Notes: generated by a model from the letters alone, not told the origin. A stretch of DNA of 64,000 nt from Siphonodentalium dalli (GCA_032622095.1 CP136061.1:38447797-38511796), one strand, 5' to 3'. Numbered from the stretch's first letter, positions 50,401-58,445 are shown. Numbers and translations: made by a program.

Positions 50401-53400
50401 ACAATGACAGCGACTTGAACGCACTAAGAGCGTGAGACTTGACAAAGTAGGAACGCAATAGGAGCATACTTTGTTTTAAAAGTTTGACAATTTTCTACAG
50501 TTTTCGGCGCTCCTCCTGCGTGTTAGTCATATGTTGGTACTTTTGCAGCGCAGTGAGAGCGCCGGCCTGAGTGTGACAGGGGTTTAAGTGACTACATACT
50601 TGGATAACAAACACGTCTAAAAAGCAAGTGCTGTATTGGGAATTATAGAGGGGAACATTGTTGCTCAATCATATATGGTAAAGATTTAATAAGAGTGTTC
50701 ACTCTGATTTGGGATTTTATTGTTGGCGTCTACGCGAACACTATGTCAGCCGTGAATTTTATCTTAAGTGTGTGCCGTGCTCGCATTTGCAATTTTCATT
50801 ACTAATATAATGGTCTTTAATGGTGTATGCATAATGCACAAGCGTTATACAACAGTGATATTTGCATGTCGGCGCGAGGCTGTCCACACGACTGCACATG
50901 TTGAATAGTCTTAATTGGTAATGACTTGCGAAGTAGTTTGATCTGGGGTCAGCCAGGCACTTTGGGTATTCCTTAATTATAGTGTATATTATGTTTGAGC
51001 AAACTCGACGAAAAGTAGAGTCTCGTGTGTTATCCTGTCCAGGCCTGCTCCGTATTTTCAAACATTGTATTATCTGATATCCAAAAACGACCACATTCTT
51101 ATCAGGAACATATTTTCCCTTTTCTGCGAAATATATCTACGCGACCATTGCCTAACTGTTTATCCAGTTGATCAACGTTTATAGTGTAATATTGTATCTC
51201 ACGTGACTTTGTTATTGAAATCAAGCTTTCCGATTGGTTGGCTACTCGACTCTATTAGTCGTAGTTGTATACTACGCCTTCAAGTCTCTCCCATCGTGCA
51301 CTATGCATATGTAGTTTTGACTACTAAAAATAGTAACGAACACTACATCAAACTTTGTTCTGAAACTACTTGTTATTTCGCCGCTGATCCAAATTAAAGC
51401 TTCAGTAAGGCGAACATCAATTGTCTGAACTTAGTAAAAGTTGAAAATAGTAGTTTCCTACTGCTAAATCAAAATTACAAAGGTAAATTATTATGAGGTT
51501 TAGAGAGACTTACATCCAGTAAATTATAATGAGGTTTTAAGAGACTTACATTCAGTAAATTATAATGAGGTTTGTAATTTCTGCATTTGTTCGATACAAT
51601 ATAATAATTAGAGCATGACTTGTCGTGAAATACGCCGATATAGTGCATAGTGCGGTTGTGTAGTTCACTCCGCTTCGCGTCGTGAACTACACAACCGCAC
51701 TATGCACTATATCGGCGTATTTCACTCCAAGCAATGCTCTATTTATTAAAGGTACGGTTGGCCTTGGTGGTGGGTATCCTGTGAAAATATTTCCACCCGT
51801 CAAAAACCGTCACAAACAGAAAGAACATCAAAATGTAGACAGACTTTTTCCGTATACAAATAAGAAATATCGCATAAACAGTATGTTATTGTCATATGTT
51901 GACCATTGTTATGTAAACAAAAGCATAAAAAGTTACTTTTCTGGTGTTTGTTTATATTATGATGGTAAACATAAAGAGCGTTCTTTGTTGGTGAATTCCT
52001 GATATGGAACTAATAAAGAGCGTTTATGCCATTTGTGTGTGATTAGCCAGTAGCATTGTGCTGTCTTCTGTAACACAATCAGGCTCTTGCTTAGGTAAAA
52101 TATAGTAGGTCTTTGTGATAACATGTTGTTTACGCGATGGTCATGGTAAATATGAACGAAACTGTATGCGTTTTAATGATTTTCTGTTTACGGTGATTGG
52201 AACAAATATGAATATTTTCGACAACTAAGGCCTCACGTGCCTTTAATTAGTGCATCGTATACCGTCCAATTCGATACAGCTGGTTCGATTCTCTATAAGC
52301 TCTCTTCGCAAAGAGAAGATACCGTATCTTGATTCGTATACATCAGTACAAGAGTGTCCCTCCTTGTCAATCGTAACACATAGGTGGCTTGATTATTTAT
52401 AAATAATCAAGTATTTGTTGTAGAACAAGGAATAACTCTGACCCTAGAGCAAGGGGTAACAACTCTATTCATTAATAGAAATAACCCTGTCGTCGAGATC
52501 CTATCATTGCATTATTTGCATAATACCACCCATATATTGTGGCAAAAACTAAATGTATATAATAGTGTAAACATATTTGTTTGACATATCCAGGCTATTT
52601 CGTCCACAACAGAAGAAGAAAGACCCCCCCCCCCCGAAACTATAACAGCTGCGTGATTATGATACAACAAAATTAAATTACGGTAAAGCCTAAACCGACG
52701 AAAACTAATTTCAATGTACCGAGACACCCCATTCGTACATGGTGGGACGATACGATACGCGTCAGCGGTTTGTGATCATCATATTGTTTAAACATACTTT
52801 CTCGCCCGTGTCCACTTGAGTAGACCTTAAAGACACGGTTGGCTTTGGCGGTGTGTATCCTGTGAAAATATCTCCACCCGTCAAAAACCGCCACAAACAG
52901 AAAGAACATCAAAATGTAGATAGACTTTGTCCGTATACAAATAAGAAATATCGCATAAACAGTATGCTATGGACATATGTTTGACCATTGTTATGTAAAC
53001 AAAAGCATAACAAGTTACTTTTCTGGTGTTTATTTATATTATGATGGCAAACATAAAGAGCGTTCTCTGTTGGTGAATACCTAATATGGAACTAATAAAG
53101 AGCGTTTATGCCATTTGTGTGTGATTAGCCAGTAGCATCGTGCTGTCTTCTGTAACACAACCAGGCTCTTGCTTAGGTAAAATATAGTAGGTCTGTATGA
53201 TAACATGCTGTTTACGCGATGGTCATGGTATATATGAACGGAACTGTATGCGTTTTAATGTTTTTCTGTTTAAGGTGTTTGGAACAAATATGAATATTTT
53301 CGACAATTAAGGCCGCACTTGCCTTTAACTCGATTTAATTTATTGTTATATCAGCTAATATCATCGAATAATCATTGTTGAAACGGACTAATCTGACCCG

Positions 53401-56197
53401 ATATATAAATATACCGTTACAACGCCGAGTCGTTTAAACCTGTCATGGCGGGAGCTGCGCTGGTCCAGCATTAAATACCATGTGTCTCTGGTCTCCCATA
53501 GGGAGCATCGCATATATAAGATAATGCACTGGCTTGCAAATCAAGATAACTTTTTTTGGGCCAATGTATTCTGTATATGCGAGGCTCCATATAGTCGATA
53601 AGTTCATGTAATACATAGAAAAAGACAACAACATCGTTCATAATTGAGAATGTTCTTTAACCCTTCCATAACTGGAGTTTCCTGAAATTTTACAACAAAA
53701 ACCGTGTGCCCAATGCGCGTTCTCTTATATATGCGAATCTCCCACATGGAGCGTCGCATATATGTAAGAGAATACATTGGCCTAACAATATTTACCTTGA
53801 CATTGTAAGCCTCTATGAGATAACTCAGTGGCACAGGATATTTAATGCTGCACTAGGGGAGCTCCCGTAATGAAAGGGTTATTGTCTACCGTTTTTGGAC
53901 GACAAAAGCGTGAACGCTCTACACAAGAGGCGATACTTGTGTTTGTTGCTGGGATGACCACTATTAAAACTTGCTAAATAGAGGATCTCTAATGAGTCTC
54001 AATTATATATGAAATTTATTAACCGAGTGGACTAAATTCGATTCGACCCGAGCTTTCTCTCATATCACATTTTAGCAAGGAAAAACTATCTCGAAACGGC
54101 TGCATGCGGTTAAACATAATTAATATTGATTTCCTTATCACAATCAAAGAGGAAGAAAAGACACCTTCAATAAATGTTAAATGTGTCTTTTCGTGTAGAA
54201 TAACATATGTATTCGTGCTGGTAATAATGGTGTTTGTGTAATTTATTTGCTATAAGACTCGGTTTATTTGCAAAATATATTTACGTACAGATATATATAT
54301 ATATATGTACATATTAACCCTTTACCCAACAAACCGGCCAAAACCGGCCAAATAAAGCTTCAACAGCCTAAAATATCTGTCTCAATAGAACCATACAAAT
54401 ATGGATATCATTGGAACCGGATCCTTGACCACATTGTGATAGTTACAGTTATGCCCTGTGCCAATGCATTCTCTTATATATGCGAGTCGACCATATTTCG
54501 CCTCGCATATATAAGAGAATGCATTGGCCTAAATAAAATATTTGTTTACCATTTTTCTTACATTCTTTAACAATTTTATAATTTTTAATGTGTTAAGCCA
54601 ATGCATTCTCTTATATATGCGAGGCGACCTATGGTCGACTCGCATATATAAGAGAATGCATTGGCACAGGGCCGTTCTGTTGGGTAAAGGGTTAATATTC
54701 TAATTAACATAATAATAACATTGATCGATATAATTGCGCTAGCTCTTACGCCACCTCGCGTGCGGATAATTAACTTATATCTTATTAAAATATGTTATAA
54801 GATGACAGGAATTGAATGATAACACCTTTATAGACTCATTAGTGTATAATGCACACAAGCTATCTGCCTTCTGCGAAGCCTTTATCAAGTGAAAAAGTGA
54901 TAATGGCTTCACAGAACGCCGAATGCTTGTGTGTATTTTCACCAATGAGAATATAAAGGTGCTATCATTCAAATCCTGTCATCTTATAACTTTATGATAT
55001 AATCTTGTTTACATTATACACCCATGAGACTATAAAGGTGTTATCACTCAAATCCTGTCATCTTATAACTTTATGATATAATCTTGTTTACATTATACAC
55101 CCGTGAGACATAAATGTTCTGTGAAGCCTTCATCAATGAAATGACAATCGATGAAACACGTTAGAAGTTTGACGTTAAACGTGATAGACTCACTAAAATT
55201 TCAACTTAACAGGCAAAATAGATCTGAAACATAATTGCAATCACCATCATTTGTAACATACCCGGGGTCCACAAAATCACCCGAATAACACGTCGAATAC
55301 TATCACAAAGGCTCTTGACTGTGAACGCTCTGTATTAGCTACCGCTTAATGACAACATATTCATGGACGCTCTTTATTAGCTACCGCTTAATGACAACAT
55401 ATTCATGGACGCTCTTTATTAGCTACCGCTTATTGACAACATATTCATAAACGCTCTTTATGAGATGATCATTGCAACCTTTTTGCTGGGCGGACAAAAA
55501 ATTAAAAAAAATGTGTTAAAACTCAATGTTTGGAACGTCGATATCTGGACATCACAACCTCCCATTGACGAATTGATTGATTGGTGGGAGGTTTACTGTC
55601 GCTTTCAGCAGTTAGGGCCAGATCACGACATTGCCAGTATTAGTGGTGGAGGAAAGCTGCAAACTTATGGCTAATCTAACAGTGATTTCAATGGCTGATA
55701 AACTCGTCGACCATGTGCGGCAACCCATCGACCATCGGCGAGTTACTGGCAACTCCGCCAGATAACGATTTCGAGTGATAGGGTTCACGATGGAAGCATG
55801 TGGTTTTGAACCATCATCGCCAGCGCTGGAGGGCGAAACGGTTGGAGTTGTACCCCTAATCGATTGAGCCACCGAGCCCCCCCCCCCATTTGATGGAATC
55901 GTGGGTTTGATATATTTATTTTCTGATATAGAAGACGTTCACATGTTGGTTTTATGGTGTCCAATCGGACAGAGTATCTTTAATGATTGCGTTTTACATG
56001 TACTTTCAGGACGCTGCGAATCGGACAGAGTATCTTTAATGATTGCGTTTTACATGTACTTTCAGGACGCTGCGAAGGCGATAGAGACAGTACTGAAGGG
56101 CATTATGGATTCGGCCTTCACGTCGTCGATGGCTTACTCGTGGCGCAGGTTGTGTGTGGAGTTAGGGCGTTCCATAGATGATGCCAATCATTCATAG
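35402..56197 (+). CDS. Globin 2, three exons, 151 aa
   Basis: Intracellular-type single-domain globin, tandem paralogue of globin 1. Exons are 35402-35499, 40982-41207 and 56066-56197. Introns are at B12.2 (phase 2) and G7.0 (phase 0), with GTGAGT donors and TTTCAG acceptors. Haem-pocket landmarks are Phe31 (B10), Pro39 (C2), Phe45 (CD1), His65 (E7, in KSHG) and His97 (F8, in FGTFHKDRG). There is no signal peptide. Intron 1 is 5.5 kb and intron 2 is 14.9 kb, both packed with mobile elements. The exon 3 acceptor is duplicated by a 56-bp tandem repeat. That exon 3 belongs to this gene is inferred from phase, strand, order and sequence; it is 15 kb away, and a transcript would settle it. Confidence 0.85.
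35960..36058. mobile_element. Short (about 100 bp) deletion derivative of T1
   Basis: ATACGGGCGGTGTTGGCGGT at the left and GCCGCCCGTGCCTT at the right are T1-like inverted ends with only about 60 bp between them. No TTAA is left at either side. It lies in globin 2 intron 1. Confidence 0.45.
36225..36325 (-). mobile_element. tRNA-derived SINE head
   Basis: On the minus strand GGTAGCTCAGTTGGCTAG is an excellent A box/D-arm and AAGGTTTGAACC an excellent B box, about 55 nt apart, so the anticodon/variable region is longer than in a tRNA. The downstream non-tRNA sequence runs toward 36150. A polymerase III SINE is the best reading. Confidence 0.55.
36630..37793 (-). mobile_element. Helitron-like element H4, first of a tandem pair
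   Basis: On the minus strand it starts TCTATACTATATATTTTGAG and ends with hairpin CCGCCGGTGGCGG, then GCTAACCTGCTAG followed by T. The next copy (H5) abuts it with no intervening base. Internal subrepeats of about 123 bp contain CCCGTTTCCGAGATCT and CGCATGCGC. A second tandem section contains GTTCCCGTATAACTCTGGAG and ATAATGACGTTATTAACCCC. No Rep/helicase is present. The ORFs are by-products. Confidence 0.75.
37794..38957 (-). mobile_element. Helitron-like element H5, second of a tandem pair
   Basis: Nearly identical to H4 at an offset of 1164 bp. It lacks a 31-bp duplication present in H4 near 37500 and instead has an (ATATATACACAC)n expansion near 38900. The minus-strand 5' end TCTATACTATATATTTTGAG is preceded by A, so the pair as a whole sits between A and T, consistent with a Helitron target. 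Confidence 0.75.
38958..40366. other. No recognised feature
   Basis: AT-rich intron 1 sequence of globin 2, with a C run at 39652-39662 and a retroposon-like end CAAATAAAATATTGTTTAAA near 39606. Overlapping ORFs at 39617-39968 are not recognisable. Confidence 0.3.
40367..40920 (-). pseudogene. LINE ORF2 C-terminal fragment
   Basis: Minus-strand frames 40912-40724 and 40645-40367 with a break between them. The second has VCNCGTEIGDALHVFFECSL, the C-x-C-x(9)-H-x(4)-C type motif found at the C-terminus of I/Jockey-like LINE polymerases, then FRPQRIKCFDRL and a helical tail. It lies in globin 2 intron 1, antisense to the gene, ending 60 bp before exon 2. Confidence 0.65.
40982..41207 (+). CDS. 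Globin 2 exon 2 (B12 to G6)
   Basis: 226 nt. It carries LFIINPDAQKKFECF (helix C/CD1), LKSHGAKVMDKM (E7 His) and FGTFHKDRGI (F8 His), ending HYML before GTGAGT. Acceptor CTTGTTTCAG. Confidence 0.93.
42110..42440. mobile_element. Paired-hairpin MITE, right part extended
   Basis: Two 67-nt hairpin modules at 42129-42195 and 42277-42343, each CCAATGCATTCTCTTATAT...GAATGCATTGG, face each other around 81 bp of TTGTTAAAGAATGTAAGAAC-like spacer. The right flank GCATAACTGTAACTTTCACA to 42430 is the reverse complement of 54370-54460, so this belongs to the same MITE subfamily as the element at 54318-54691, but the outer CCCTTTACCC termini are missing. It lies in globin 2 intron 2. Confidence 0.7.
42881..46855. 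mobile_element. 4.0 kb long-TIR element E2, no transposase seen
   Basis: Begins TAGTGTGGTCGTGG and ends CGACGACCACACTA, flanked by the 3-bp duplication TAA (42878-42880, 46856-46858). About 0.9 kb at each end are inverted copies (42881-43800 against 46010-46855), with landmarks ACATATCCAAAATCCGCT, AAGATGGCGTCCAACATGG and AAAATGGCGG. The middle 2.1 kb is unique and has only short ORFs (the longest is 93 codons at 45291-45572, not recognised). Terminal bases, duplication length and ATGGC-rich arms resemble E1, suggesting a non-autonomous relative. Confidence 0.8.
46859..47368. other. No recognised feature
   Basis: AT-rich intron 2 sequence of globin 2 with a short (TA)n at 47207-47221; nothing further seen. 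Confidence 0.3.
47369..47769 (-). mobile_element. Helitron-like element H6 (401 bp)
   Basis: On the minus strand it starts TCTATTATATATTTTGGAAC and TTCTCTCTTTATG, and ends with a CAGGACGAAGTCGGGCATAT hairpin region, then CAGCTAG followed by T. The interior resembles H2 (CCCGGGATCAA, GTGCGACCGTGTCC on the minus strand). The base before the 5' TC is G rather than A. Confidence 0.7.
47810..50582. mobile_element. 2.8 kb element E3 with duplicated CTGTCACACT ends
   Basis: Left outer end CCCCTGTCACACTCAGGCCG and right outer end CGGCCTGAGTGTGACAGGGG are perfect inverted repeats over 20 bp. Two more related ends lie inside: CTGTCACACTCCGCTGCGAT near 48415 and ATCGCAGCGGAGTGTGACAG near 50266-50285. 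Between 47810 and 48110, and inverted at 50035-50285, is a GCGC-rich arm with AAAACAAGCGC hairpins (GCGCTTGTTTTGTGCATGCA) and CCAAGCGAGCG. The centre (48500-49900) is AT-rich with a C run at 48931-48948 and diverged TTGGAAATTTCCAAC repeats. No transposase found and no clear target duplication. Confidence 0.65.
48960..49620 (+). repeat. Diverged repeats of GTTGGAAATTTCCAAC inside E3
   Basis: CATCAGTTGGAAATTTTCCA followed by ACCTCAGG and similar units occur near 49140, 49300 and 49545, each with GGTTTGAAATTTCCAAC following. The core GTTGGAAATTTCCAAC is itself palindromic. No ORF is conserved. Confidence 0.5.
50590..51605. other. No recognised gene; short tandem repeat near its end
   Basis: Intron 2 of globin 2. 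The unit CAGTAAATTATAATGAGGTT with AAGAGACTTACAT is repeated about 2.5 times at 51480-51575. Nothing else seen. Confidence 0.4.
51610..51741. repeat. Near-perfect palindrome, about 132 bp
   Basis: Core 51625-51724 begins GTGAAATACGCCGATATAGT and its exact complement ends the right arm; arms of about 45 nt flank a short centre (CTCCGCTTCGCGTCG). Outside the core, AGAGCATGACTT and AAGCAATGCTCT extend the symmetry with one mismatch. The T1 copy at 51750 begins eight bases after its right edge. It could extrude as a cruciform; probably a fold-back MITE. Confidence 0.85.
51750..52242 (-). mobile_element. TTAA MITE family T1, copy 3 (493 bp)
   Basis: TTAA at 51746-51749 and 52243-52246. Ends AGGTACGGTTGGCC and GGCCTCACGTGCCT. 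Reverse complement of 2164-2656 and very similar to it, also of the same length. It lies in globin 2 intron 2. Confidence 0.85.
52243..52830. other. No recognised feature
   Basis: Spacer between the two T1 copies, with a C run at 52624-52635. The ORFs on the minus strand at 52512-52912 partly overlap T1 and are not genes. Confidence 0.35.
52831..53324 (-). mobile_element. TTAA MITE family T1, copy 4 (494 bp)
   Basis: TTAA at 52827-52830 and 53325-53328. Same orientation as copy 3 and nearly the same sequence; the two copies are separate insertions because each has its own TTAA pair and the flanks differ. Confidence 0.85.
53450..53600. repeat. Decayed hairpin-MITE fragment
   Basis: GCGGGAGCTGCGCTGGTCCA near 53448 and GCATATATAAGATAATGCAC near 53509, then GGGCCAATGTATTCTGTATA near 53558, are degraded pieces of the same hairpin module and end sequence as in 23024-23558. 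The TIR-like GACGGGAGCTGCGCTGGT also appears alone at 16241-16258. Confidence 0.5.
53661..53878. mobile_element. Single-hairpin MITE, TTAACCCTT type (218 bp)
   Basis: Left TTAA (53657-53660) then CCCTTCCATAACTGGAG; right end CTCCCGTAATGAAAGGG then TTAT. Contains one hairpin, GCGTTCTCTTATATATGCGA to TCGCATATATGTAAGAGAAT. It is a deletion relative of the element at 23024-23558, with which it shares TTTCCTGAAATTTTA after the left end. Confidence 0.7.
54318..54691. mobile_element. Paired-hairpin MITE with perfect TTAA/CCCTTTACCCAACA ends (374 bp)
   Basis: TTAA duplications at 54314-54317 and 54692-54695; terminal inverted repeats CCCTTTACCCAACA and TGTTGGGTAAAGGG are perfect over 14 bp. Hairpin modules are at 54461-54527 and 54597-54664, each 67-68 nt and near-perfectly palindromic, separated by a 69-bp TTCTTTAACAATTTT spacer. 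The left interior has AACCGGCCA twice and is shared with the element at 42110-42440. It is the best-preserved piggyBac-like member of the hairpin family. Non-coding; in globin 2 intron 2. Confidence 0.85.
54795..54989. mobile_element. Fold-back MITE, 195 bp
   Basis: TTATAAGATGACAGGAATTG at the left end and its near-complement, ending CCTGTCATCTTATAA, give inverted arms of about 55 bp. Inner landmarks are TGATAACACCTTTATA and TATAAAGGTGCTATCA. The centre contains GCACACAAGC and GCTTGTGTGT, extending the symmetry. Confidence 0.75.
54988..55145 (+). repeat. 79-bp tandem duplication of the MITE right end
   Basis: AACTTTATGATATAATCTTG at 54988 recurs at 55067; the unit includes TATAAAGGTGTTATCACTCA and CATCTTATA, so the MITE's right arm has been copied in tandem. 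Confidence 0.7.
55325..55463 (+). repeat. 42-bp minisatellite, 3.3 units
   Basis: ACGCTCTTTATTAGCTACCG recurs at 55325 (as ACGCTCTGTATT), 55367, 55409 and 55451, exactly 42 bp apart. The ACGCTCTTTAT part is also present in T1 and R2 repeats. Confidence 0.9.
55690..55890 (-). mobile_element. tRNA-derived SINE
   Basis: On the minus strand, just after a G run, CTCGGTGGCTCAATCGATTA gives an A-box region (TGGCTCAATCG) and GATGGTTCAAAACCAC a B box, about 55 nt apart. The tRNA-unrelated body continues toward 55690. It lies in globin 2 intron 2, 180 bp before exon 3. Confidence 0.5.
55963..56074 (+). repeat. 56-bp tandem duplication across the exon 3 splice acceptor
   Basis: AATCGGACAGAGTATCTTTA and the following bases, through TGTACTTTCAGGACGCTGCG, are present twice in direct tandem with a period of 56. 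Each unit contains the full polypyrimidine/CAG acceptor and the first 9 exon bases. Using the upstream AG (56008-56009) gives nine codons and then TAA (56037-56039). Using the downstream AG (56064-56065) gives the globin exon. Confidence 0.93.
56066..56197 (+). CDS. Globin 2 exon 3 (G7 to H)
   Basis: 132 nt including TAG. It begins DAAKAIETVLKGIM and ends WRRLCVELGRSIDDANHS. Phase 0 entry matches the exon 2 donor. WRRLC aligns with WRRLF of globin 1. A possible AATAAA polyadenylation signal lies at 56760-56765. Confidence 0.85.
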   Translation, partial: DAAKAIETVLKGIMDSAFTSSMAYSWRRLCVELGRSIDDANHS

Positions 56198-57655
56198 ATA
56201 ATAGTCTCATTCCTATAGCTATTAGACTCGACAGAAGACATGCTAATTCTAACATGCATGAATTTGAGAGGAGGTCCAGCGATCGATATTGATACATTCT
56301 GCAGTCGTGGTTAATCTAGTAAATGTGGAGCTTTTCTGTGTGGTTCATGCATGACAATGGATCACAATGCTTTCAACAGACAGTTTCAACAGACAGTTAT
56401 GACTACCTATATACAGTTACATGCATATAGCTATGAATACGTATACATCATACATGCGCTATAATTCTCAGATTAATTATATGAAGCATCTGTTTAACTA
56501 TATTTTTTATAACAGTTGATACATTATTATTATAAATGTGTACAGTAGAGCATGTCATGAATCACTACCTTGACTAGAGATCATATTCCATCAATTCAAA
56601 ACATGGGAACTTTTGATGTCCTGAGCCGTTCTGACAGACAGGGAATATATTTGATTGCTAACATTTGTTCCTCAATAATCTACTTCACATTGGGGGGGGG
56701 GGGGGTTGGTCCCAGTTCGAGATTTCATGTTGTTTGTGACTTTTGTAAACCAATATCGCAATAAACATTGAATTAATCATCCGGGAGAAATCCTATAATT
56801 TAAAGCTACGCAAAGCAAAAATTCGCACAAAGGCACTATAATTTTGCAAATTTTAGCTGTGACCTACACTGACGTACATTAATACGGAACAGGTAATAAC
56901 TATGAAATATATTACCTGCATTGTTTATTTTAATTTCAATGTTTGTTCACTTCCCTGTGACAATATAAAAACGTTCCCAGAAATTGTACTGGTGGACTAT
57001 GATCTATATGGGCGTCGAGATCATAATCATGGCATGTTATACATGTAGTTGTATAGTGAACTGAGTTTAGATACAAGGGCAAAGTACACACGAGTACCGT
57101 GATAGTCTCTACACAAAAATCCAAGAAGAGTCGAAAAGTGTCTACAATAAACAGGGTTTATACATGTATTCGCATTGTATCTAGGGATTGTCGTTCTTCG
57201 GGGGTCCATGTAGCCCCGAGTGACTGGCATCGAGGATATGCATGGCTGGTCTGACATTCAAACGTTATTATGTACATGTATACGTAGTTTGGTGGTGGGT
57301 CGACAAACATATACGAAACACGTATCAATATACATTGTGCAATATAGGGGAAAATACGTGAAACAACGGCACATAAATTATCCAGATGTAGCGGTTTTCA
57401 TGTCATTTTATCGCACATATGTGAGGTACAAACGCTATTTATGCTTGGCATAAAACAGTTTCGTTCTTTATTGTTTCGCGCCTTTAGAGACGACTTGAAT
57501 GAAATTTCCTGCGGCATAAAAGTAACAATCTGATAGACATCAGGGCCCAACGATGCATTTAAAACGACTTGACAAACATAAATCGCAACGCTGTATACAG
57601 TAACAGTCATGTGTTTTGCCCCCACAGTGCTACCGGAACAATGAAACACCCACAG
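56198..57655. other. Globin 2 3' flank, no recognised gene
   Basis: Contains a G run at 56692-56704 and AATAAA at 56760. Otherwise AT-rich without repeats or ORFs that I can assign. Confidence 0.3.
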
Positions 57656-58005
57656 CATCCGAATATCGTCCACCCCATTTCTACATGTATACCTGTAATT
57701 ACCATACAGTGATTACCAAAGTGATTGACCACTTGACCGGGGCGGGATTGTGGGTTGTTTTTCGGGATTTGGTTGGGGTGTGGCTTGTTGCCATTCATCG
57801 GAAAGCTATCACCGAGAGCTTTCCGATGGATGGTGGCGGGCCGTATTTCCACTGGGTCCTGAGGGGCTGCCCATGGTTCTGATGTGGTTGTGTGGTCGGT
57901 TTCTTTGGACATTGCTGTATATATATACATTGTATTTATGTATACAACTCATTTGTAATGTCTATATTGACGATCTGAATAAACTTAATTGAATTGAATT
58001 GACGG
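57656..58005 (+). mobile_element. Retroposon 3' end with (AATTG)n tail
   Basis: Ends GATCTGAATAAACTTAATTG followed by AATTGAATTGA, the AATAAA plus short repeat tail typical of non-LTR retroposons. The upstream sequence has the inverted pair CATCGGAAAGCT / AGCTTTCCGATG (57797-57830). No ORF recognised. Target site and 5' end unresolved. Confidence 0.55.
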
Positions 58006-58239
58006 ACGTAACGATCAAAAAACGTTTGTTCTGCTCACCGGGTAAATGCAAATCAACACCACACCCAAGTATATGCGCTTGTAGATGTGAACTCTATGAT
58101 ATTTACCGCTAATTAGTTTAGGTAACGATTATTATTTAAAACCTTGGTCCTTAGCTGTATTTCCTTTAAACCACACCTGTGATTGAAAGGGCTTTCCGGA
58201 GTACAATTATGAGCACTCCCAAGTAGGGCTATCTTTTGT

Positions 58240-58445
58240 GCTGCGTATGGCAGGGGGGGGGGGCGGAAAAAAAACTGCAGACACAGGGTGGAAAAAACTA
58301 TTTTTTTCGGTTTGGGTACCCCCCCCCCCCCCAAAACAGCAAAAACTGCAGTTTTTTTTTTCCACTGACCATTTGCCACCCACCCCCCCCCCCCCCGAAA
58401 AAAAAATCAAATCTACCCCAGCCGGACAACAACTCGGTTTGACCG
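58240..58445. repeat. Homopolymer-rich block (poly-G, poly-A, poly-C)
   Basis: Runs of G (58252-58262), A, T, C (58321-58332) and C (58384-58396) alternate, with CTGCAG palindromes at 58275 and 58347 and inverted AAAACTGCAG / CTGCAGTTTT. ORFs here are low-complexity artefacts. Confidence 0.85.
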
